Shown here: piece by piece, positions 59,344-64,000 of the stretch
Layout: every line of letters starts with the position of its first letter
Numbering within the stretch: position 1 is the stretch's first letter
Assembly (NCBI GenBank): GCA_050251195.1
Contig: JBFWNG010000009.1
Location: 1 to 64,000 of the forward strand
Source of the DNA: JBFWNG01 sp050251195
Lineage (GTDB): Bacteria > Bdellovibrionota_B > Oligoflexia > Oligoflexales > Oligoflexaceae
Length of the DNA: 64,000 bases
Direction: 5' to 3'
Position numbers and translations under genes: made by a program
Notes under the pieces: model-generated
The model's input: only the letters and a program-made list of their open reading frames with translations
The model's database searches: none
Told to the model about the DNA's origin: nothing

Positions 59344-60762
59344 ATGAACAATCTTGGCGTCGAATTTAGGGTAGGCATTTTTACCATTTTGGGTATTGCC
59401 GTGACGGCATTCGCCGTTTTTGTATTGAATCCCGATCTTTTCGATACGAAGGAAAAGACTCTTTACTACACAGTACTCAATGATGCGTCCGGAATCATGC
59501 CCAAGACGCACGTAAAAACAAACGGCGTTATTATAGGTAAAGTCACCTCCGTCGAACTTCTTTTGAACTCCACCAAGATCACCATGGAAGTTGATCGCAA
59601 AGTAAAAATTCCTCAAGGCTCCACAGTGGAAATCCGCACAGTCGGCTTCTTGGGCGATAAATTCATCGAAATTCAACGTACGGACGACGACACCGCTTTC
59701 ATTCAGCCAGGACAAATGATTCCCAAGGCTGAAGGGAGCATGGAACTTAATGAAGTGATTTCCGTCGTCGGCGGTATCGCCAAGGACATCAAGACGATCA
59801 GCGTTAACCTTTCCAAAACTCTTGGTGGCAATGAAGGTGAGAGAAACCTAAAAGAAATCGTGGACAACGTGAAAGAATTCACCAAACAGGCAAAAGAGAT
59901 TCTTTCAGAAAACCGCAACGACGTTCGCAGCCTTGTTCTCAACCTGGAGAATTTCTCTAAGTCTGTGAACGAAGTTTTGGACAACGACAACAAGGAAAAG
60001 ATCGACCGTATCTTGGCCTCATTTGACCGATCCATGGAAGAAGTCGAAGGCGCTACTAAGAACATAAAGCTAATTTCGGAAAAGGTAGAGAAGGGTGAGG
60101 GCACGTTAGGCAGGCTCATCAACGACGACAAAATGATGTCGGAACTCGAAGGCGCGATCACCGACTTGCGAGAGGTTCTGGCGCCAGTCAGCAAACTCCA
60201 AGTTAAGGTCGATTACCACGGCGAATTCCGCAGAGACGACAGCAAGCAGCATTATTTGAACATACTCTTTTATACCCGTCCGAATAATTACTACGTACTG
60301 GGTTTGACGGACCAAAAAGACGAGATTGTCACCACGAGAACAGAAGGTTTGCCGGACAACACCCAGCGCGAAACCATTCGGCGCGAAAAACCGCTCAAGT
60401 TCAACCTCCAATTCGGCAAACGTTGGTATTGGGCGGGTCTCCGGTTCGGCTTGTTTGAATCGACAGGCGGCCTCGGAAGCGACCTTTATTTCTTTAAAGA
60501 TAACCTCCGCTTTACCGCGGAAGCGTTCGACTTCGCGTCCAAAGACGACCCCGTTCGCAAGGGGGCGCACCTCAAAGCCTATGCAAGCGTCCTCTTCTTT
60601 AACCACGTCTATACCATGTTCGGAGTCGACGATATAACCCGGCTCGACGTTGCCACAGGTAAGGTCAATCCTGACCCCAACTACTTCTTTGGCGCGGGGC
60701 TTTCCTTTGACGACCAAGACCTGAAGTCCATGTTCGGGGCTGCCGCCTTGGCTTCACCATAA
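59344..60762 (+). CDS. MCE (MlaD-like) protein with coiled coil and beta-rich C-terminus
   Basis: 472 residues. A membrane helix (GIFTILGIAVTAFAVFVL) is followed by one MCE domain (about 40-120; GIMPKTHVKTNGVIIGKV, VEIRTVGFLGDKFIEIQ). A long coiled coil (about 145-275) then has heptads of charged residues. The last 190 residues (YHGEFRRDDSKQHYLNILFY ... YYVLGLTDQ ... RWYWAGLRFGLF) alternate hydrophobic and polar residues and are aromatic-rich like outer-membrane barrel strands. One protein may therefore bridge inner and outer membranes for lipid transport. AGGAG lies 12 bases before the ATG. The gene is in operon with mlaE and mlaF. Confidence 0.88.
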   Translation: MNNLGVEFRVGIFTILGIAVTAFAVFVLNPDLFDTKEKTLYYTVLNDASGIMPKTHVKTNGVIIGKVTSVELLLNSTKITMEVDRKVKIPQGSTVEIRTVGFLGDKFIEIQRTDDDTAFIQPGQMIPKAEGSMELNEVISVVGGIAKDIKTISVNLSKTLGGNEGERNLKEIVDNVKEFTKQAKEILSENRNDVRSLVLNLENFSKSVNEVLDNDNKEKIDRILASFDRSMEEVEGATKNIKLISEKVEKGEGTLGRLINDDKMMSELEGAITDLREVLAPVSKLQVKVDYHGEFRRDDSKQHYLNILFYTRPNNYYVLGLTDQKDEIVTTRTEGLPDNTQRETIRREKPLKFNLQFGKRWYWAGLRFGLFESTGGLGSDLYFFKDNLRFTAEAFDFASKDDPVRKGAHLKAYASVLFFNHVYTMFGVDDITRLDVATGKVNPDPNYFFGAGLSFDDQDLKSMFGAAALASP

Positions 60763-60800
60763 TTTGTCAAGTAATTAAAGCATCTTACAAGTTACTTCAT

Positions 60801-60863
60801 CCGGATCTCCCGCACGTCATCCCGGATCTCCCGGACGTCGTCCCGGATCTCCCAGCCGTCATC
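60801..60863. repeat. Three tandem 21-bp repeats
   Basis: Units start CCGGATCTCCC and end GTCATC or GTCGTC, at 60801-60821, 60822-60842 and 60843-60863. They abut a copy of the dispersed repeat, as does the array at 29150. Confidence 0.85.
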
Positions 60864-60886
60864 CTGAGCCATAGGCGAAGGATCTC
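60857..60886. repeat. Dispersed repeat copy (reverse orientation)
   Basis: GTCATCCTGAGC...GGCGAAGGATCTC is the reverse complement of the GATCCTTCGC...GCTCAGGATGAC type seen at 29122, placed right after the 21-bp array. Confidence 0.65.
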
Positions 60887-61017
60887 TTATTATGCCATTT
60901 ATACTATTTCATAAAATACATTGACTTTTTATTAAAATACTGTTAAAAACCGATACTGCCTTAAAGTGTTTTTAAGGCATTCCCCTACTGAACGGTTATT
61001 TGCGGAGAGGAAGCGGT

Positions 61018-62022
61018 ATGAGCAATCGGCAAAAAGTGAGATGGATCTTTGTTACTTTTGGCTGCCTTCTAGCCAGCGGCTTTATGACAAACGTCGCTTT
61101 GTCACAGACAGCGGCCCAGGCCATAGCGCCAGCGGCACCCACGGCGGAAAACGCTAGCGCCACCAGCGTCGAACAAAAATCAGAAATAGCAACTACGGAA
61201 GCAGCCACAGAAGAGACAACAGGAACCGTTGTCTCCGACGGATCTTTCGTCGAAATGGAAAATCTGGGCATTAAGATCGCCCCACCCAAAGGTTGGGAAG
61301 TAACTGAAAACCTTTTGGGCATGAGTCTTGTGATGCAAGAACCTTACGAAAAGGCAATCCCGGGCGGAAAGCTTAAGTTTAAGAGAAACATCACCGTAGT
61401 GGCCATGCACGAAGCGGCTCCTATCGACGAAACCGAAGCGGAAATGCTCAAGGCAAAGATTGCAAAAGAGTTTTCTACTCAGGCCGGCGTTACCGATTTC
61501 AAAGTTTTGGAACAACACAAGTTCTTTAACTACAAGAAAGAGAACGACGGACTTATTCTTTATTCTTCGTTCACAATGGGCGACATAGCTCTGAATCAGA
61601 TGCACGTATTCGTGTCAGGAAACAACAACCGGTTCCTTTTAACCTATACGGATCTTGCAGAAGAATTCCAGAAGAACGAATTGGCTTATCAAAGCGCATG
61701 GCAAGCCATGTCGACCATGGAAGTTACCGGTGCTGCACCAATTCGATATGTTGATCTATTGATATACGGCTCTTTGTCTATCGCCGTTCTCCTCGGATTG
61801 AGCGTTCTTTTCTCTCTCAAACGCCGCAAGGCTCGCAATATGTGGGCTGCGGAAGATGCTTTTAGCGATTCTTCTGCTGGTGACGAAGTCACTTCTTACG
61901 ACGCTTGGAACGTTGGCGAAATTGAACCACGCCAAAAGGCTCGCAAAGCTCGCCAATCTGAGCACTCGTCCATCACGACGCCTAATTCTTTCTTAGAAGT
62001 GTCGACCATTACGCGCTTCTAG
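61018..62022 (+). CDS. Membrane-anchored periplasmic protein, unknown
   Basis: 335 residues from the ATG at 61018 (GAGAGGAAG upstream). A signal peptide (ALSQ cut) is followed by an Ala/Thr/Glu-rich linker (to about 75) and a globular domain with EMENLGIKIAPPKGWEVTENL, which recalls PsbP/DUF1795-type folds, but I do not assign a family. A C-terminal membrane helix (LIYGSLSIAVLLGLSVLF) is followed by a basic then polar tail (KRRKARNMWAAEDAF). It follows the Mla-like genes in the same direction, 255 bases on, and may be an envelope-associated accessory. Confidence 0.8.
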   Translation: MSNRQKVRWIFVTFGCLLASGFMTNVALSQTAAQAIAPAAPTAENASATSVEQKSEIATTEAATEETTGTVVSDGSFVEMENLGIKIAPPKGWEVTENLLGMSLVMQEPYEKAIPGGKLKFKRNITVVAMHEAAPIDETEAEMLKAKIAKEFSTQAGVTDFKVLEQHKFFNYKKENDGLILYSSFTMGDIALNQMHVFVSGNNNRFLLTYTDLAEEFQKNELAYQSAWQAMSTMEVTGAAPIRYVDLLIYGSLSIAVLLGLSVLFSLKRRKARNMWAAEDAFSDSSAGDEVTSYDAWNVGEIEPRQKARKARQSEHSSITTPNSFLEVSTITRF

Positions 62023-62122
62023 GAGATCCTCGACGCCCCTCTGGGGCTGGGGATGGCGGGGTGCCCCTTTGGGCACCCTTCGTCGTTTGTGCCCTAAGCT
62101 GAGTCATGAAGCGTCGGGCATC

Positions 62123-62869
62123 TTATTCCTTCAAATCCAACACCAGGTCTTCTTCCAGAATATATTTCCCGTCCTCAGTCTTTATCAGGCTAGTGTTTAG
62201 ATCCTTAACGAGAGGCTTGCCTTCGTCCACATAGGCGGCGACGGACCGGCAGGCAATTTTGGTCGGGTGGGGCGGTAGTACGTAGAAGGTAATGGTATCC
62301 TTTTCGCCCTTCCGGACAAACCTGCCGGGGAACGGTAGTTTTGGAAAACACTGCATGGTGGCCACCAGCTTGTTCTTTTGCTCATCGTCCCAGTGGTCAG
62401 GTAGGGTGACGGGAATGCTGAACGCGTGGAGATCGTCGGATTCCGAGGCGACAACCAGCGTTGGAGTTAGAACCACTGCCGCGGTCGCGCGCCCCGTTTT
62501 GAGTTCCTCGATCGCAAATTTTTCGTGCGTCGCAAATAGCACCCCTGGCCGCGACGAAGGCCACGATACGTCTTCGCGGACGACGAGGGCTGGGTTGACC
62601 ACCTCCAAACGACAATCGTCGCCCGTAAGGTCCCTTCGACGCAGTGTGAAATGGATACGCGCTCTGGCGGCGGATTTTTTCCCGCGTATAACGTTGGGGA
62701 CGCATTCCGACAACTCGTACAAATGCTCATCGGAGGGGTTGAAGCTGTCGGCAGCATCGGACGCCGTGATTTCCACGAAGATCGTGTCGTCATCCTTTGG
62801 TGTTTTAGGGCTCACGCAGCTCAGAGTGAGACTTAGGATGGGAAGAAGCGCCCGCACAACGAATCTCAT
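62123..62869 (-). CDS. Lipoprotein of unknown function
   Basis: A 248-residue protein with lipobox LSC (Cys18; MRFVVRALLPILSLTLSC). The mature part is beta-rich, with Cys in LSECVPN, DDCRLEV, MQCFPK and IACRSV. It has a FHTLRRRDLTG-like charged loop and a C-terminal acidic tail. No family is recognised. GGA lies 7 bases before the ATG. It is divergent from fur. Confidence 0.82.
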   Translation of the reverse strand: MRFVVRALLPILSLTLSCVSPKTPKDDDTIFVEITASDAADSFNPSDEHLYELSECVPNVIRGKKSAARARIHFTLRRRDLTGDDCRLEVVNPALVVREDVSWPSSRPGVLFATHEKFAIEELKTGRATAAVVLTPTLVVASESDDLHAFSIPVTLPDHWDDEQKNKLVATMQCFPKLPFPGRFVRKGEKDTITFYVLPPHPTKIACRSVAAYVDEGKPLVKDLNTSLIKTEDGKYILEEDLVLDLKE

Positions 62870-62947
62870 ATTAATTCCAAAAATCGGTTTTCAGGTATGG
62901 CATCTTAGGATACTACTACCTTATTGGCAATTTTTTGGAAACGTCTG

Positions 62948-63400
62948 ATGAGCAAAGCACAAAAGCAAGCCAACGCCTGGTTCTGGCAGACCCTCGACGA
63001 TTACCTGGCGACGAGCGGCCTGAAGCAGACCCAGCAGCGTAAATCCATCGTTAAAGTTTTTTTACTGATGGAAGGTCATATCAGCGCTGAAGACCTTCAT
63101 GAAAAACTCAAAAAGTCCGGAATCAAAGCCGGCCTGGCCACGATCTATCGCACTTTGAACCTCTTACATCTCGCGGGGCTCGTCGAGCAGAAACAGTTTG
63201 TCGAAGGCAAAGCAGTTTATGAGGTCAAGCGGCCCAACTCCCACCACGACCACCTCATTTGTATTGGCTGTCGTAAGATAATCGAATTCGAAAACGACGC
63301 AATTGAGAAACTGCAGGCCGATGTCGCCCGGCACCACAAATTCACCCTCGTTTACCATTCCCTTGATCTCTTTGGTTATTGCGAAGACTGCCGCGGCTAG
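62948..63400 (+). CDS. fur: Fur family transcriptional regulator
   Basis: 150 residues. The winged HTH (LKQTQQRKSIVKVFLLMEGHISAEDLHEKLKK) is followed by ATIYRTLNLLHLAGLVEQ (the DNA-reading helix) and a metal-binding dimer domain: HHDHLICIGCRKIIEFEND, then HHKFTLVYHSLDLFGYCEDC. CxxC pairs (CIGC, CEDC) form the structural zinc site and the His/Glu set the regulatory metal site. It represses iron-uptake genes with Fe2+; the exact metal (Fe, Zn or Mn type) cannot be told from sequence alone. Confidence 0.93.
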   Translation: MSKAQKQANAWFWQTLDDYLATSGLKQTQQRKSIVKVFLLMEGHISAEDLHEKLKKSGIKAGLATIYRTLNLLHLAGLVEQKQFVEGKAVYEVKRPNSHHDHLICIGCRKIIEFENDAIEKLQADVARHHKFTLVYHSLDLFGYCEDCRG

Positions 63401-63505
63401 GCAAGATGCGTTCCAACCTATACGTAGACTTCGACCGTATGCATAGACTTAGTCGTGAATCTGAACTTCGTCCGGCCGAATAGGTTCAGGCTCACTCGTA
63501 GCCGC

Positions 63506-64000
63506 TCAGGGGCGTTTCTGAAATATCTTCAGCTGCTCGGTGTAGTTCCCGCCGTGTTTTTGATAGTGCGGTGCTACGACAGAATTGACGAAAACGATCG
63601 CCGCCGCCGCCAAAATAGTCACGCCAAGAAAGATAAGTATCGGGCGGACGCTCGAATAGACCTTGCGGACGTCGGGCGGCTTGATGACAGGTTTTGAGGG
63701 CGCCTGCGCGGTAGCTGGGTCGTTTACCGAGGGCGTACGGTGAAACAGCGGAATCTCCAGCTTGAACGGATCCGAGTTCGGAGGACCAACTGTGGACGCA
63801 TAGTTTTGATTGTTCTGGCCGCCTCCAGGGAGCGTCGGTGCCTTCAGGGTCGTTTTAACGAGTTTTCCCAGTTGAGCGCTCAGGTACTCGAGGAGAGCGC
63901 TGCTCAAGTTGCGCCGGAGATCTTGTTCGAGGTCGACGAGTAGGGCTTCGCACCTTACCGGGAGATCAGAGATCTCATTTCCGTCTTTGGTCACCGATAC
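63506..64000 (-). CDS. Membrane protein, probably cut by window edge
   Basis: About 162 residues seen, with a membrane segment near the end (PILIFLGVTILAAAAIVFVN) after a Pro-rich linker (PPDVRKVYSSVR). A GTG at 63994 could be the start, but the frame runs on to the window end with no stop, so the true 5' end may lie outside. The N-terminal part is helical (DLEQDLRRNLSSALLEYLSAQLGKL). No family is recognised. Confidence 0.6.
   Translation of the reverse strand, partial: VSVTKDGNEISDLPVRCEALLVDLEQDLRRNLSSALLEYLSAQLGKLVKTTLKAPTLPGGGQNNQNYASTVGPPNSDPFKLEIPLFHRTPSVNDPATAQAPSKPVIKPPDVRKVYSSVRPILIFLGVTILAAAAIVFVNSVVAPHYQKHGGNYTEQLKIFQKRP

Noticed and set aside
60106..60717. Minus-strand frame of 203 codons inside the MCE gene
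   Set aside because: Shadow of the real gene; it shows no family motif.
62040..62090. GGGTGCC...GGGCACCC hairpin after the membrane protein gene
   Set aside because: It has a stem but no T-run; I did not call a terminator.

Overview
The window looks like chromosomal DNA of a Gram-negative bacterium, most likely from the Bdellovibrionota/Oligoflexia or a related former deltaproteobacterial lineage. This is inferred from gene content, not proven. The pointers are many lipoprotein signal peptides, a TIGR02147 regulator, a Ser/Thr kinase fused to an AAA ATPase, an Mla/MCE system whose MCE protein carries a predicted outer-membrane-like C-terminal part, PBP1A with a binding-protein partner, TatA and Fur. 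There are no rRNA genes and no CRISPR array. The only intact tRNA I see is tRNA-Arg(TCG) at 27962-28035 on the minus strand.

The window splits at that tRNA. The left 28 kb is accessory DNA: an unknown lipoprotein; a DUF4143-type ATPase with paired palindromes over its start codon; a 2400-residue lipoprotein with 13 PKD-like repeats and 14 RCC1-like repeats; and a lipoprotein with one CXXCH haem motif. Next comes a decayed mobile zone at 12.8-16.65 kb. It holds a serine-recombinase fragment whose 3' end occurs twice, flanking a lipidated ADP-ribosyltransferase, then a DDE transposase, the 3' end of a tRNA-like gene, and an excisionase-like peptide remnant.

From 16.8 to 27.8 kb lies a defence-like island. 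It has a DNA methyltransferase fused to an Mrr-like nuclease domain, a DUF4268-like nuclease, and a tight plus-strand operon. The operon order is WYL regulator, RecB-nuclease/DEDD-exonuclease/SF1-helicase fusion, TIGR04141 protein, DUF4238 protein, small protein. It is the best candidate here for an undescribed immune system.

The right 36 kb is mostly housekeeping or conserved accessory DNA. It includes small enzymes (PhnB-like, GNAT, PaiB-like, Ntn asparaginase with a Tat signal), OmpA, a PQQ sugar dehydrogenase, methyltransferases, SprT-DUF2786, ThiL and GluQRS, and glutamate racemase. It continues with a secreted zincin plus TIGR02147 pair, a PBP1A operon, a diguanylate cyclase overlapping pyruvate kinase tail-to-tail, a giant kinase-ATPase, tatA, mlaE-mlaF-MCE, membrane and lipoprotein genes, and fur. 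Cell-envelope themes dominate: peptidoglycan precursor (MurI) and polymerisation (PBP1A and its partner), lipid transport (Mla) and many lipoproteins. Several starts are GTG or TTG. A dispersed palindrome-like repeat of the GATCCTTCGC...GCTCAGGATGAC type recurs, once inside a reading frame.
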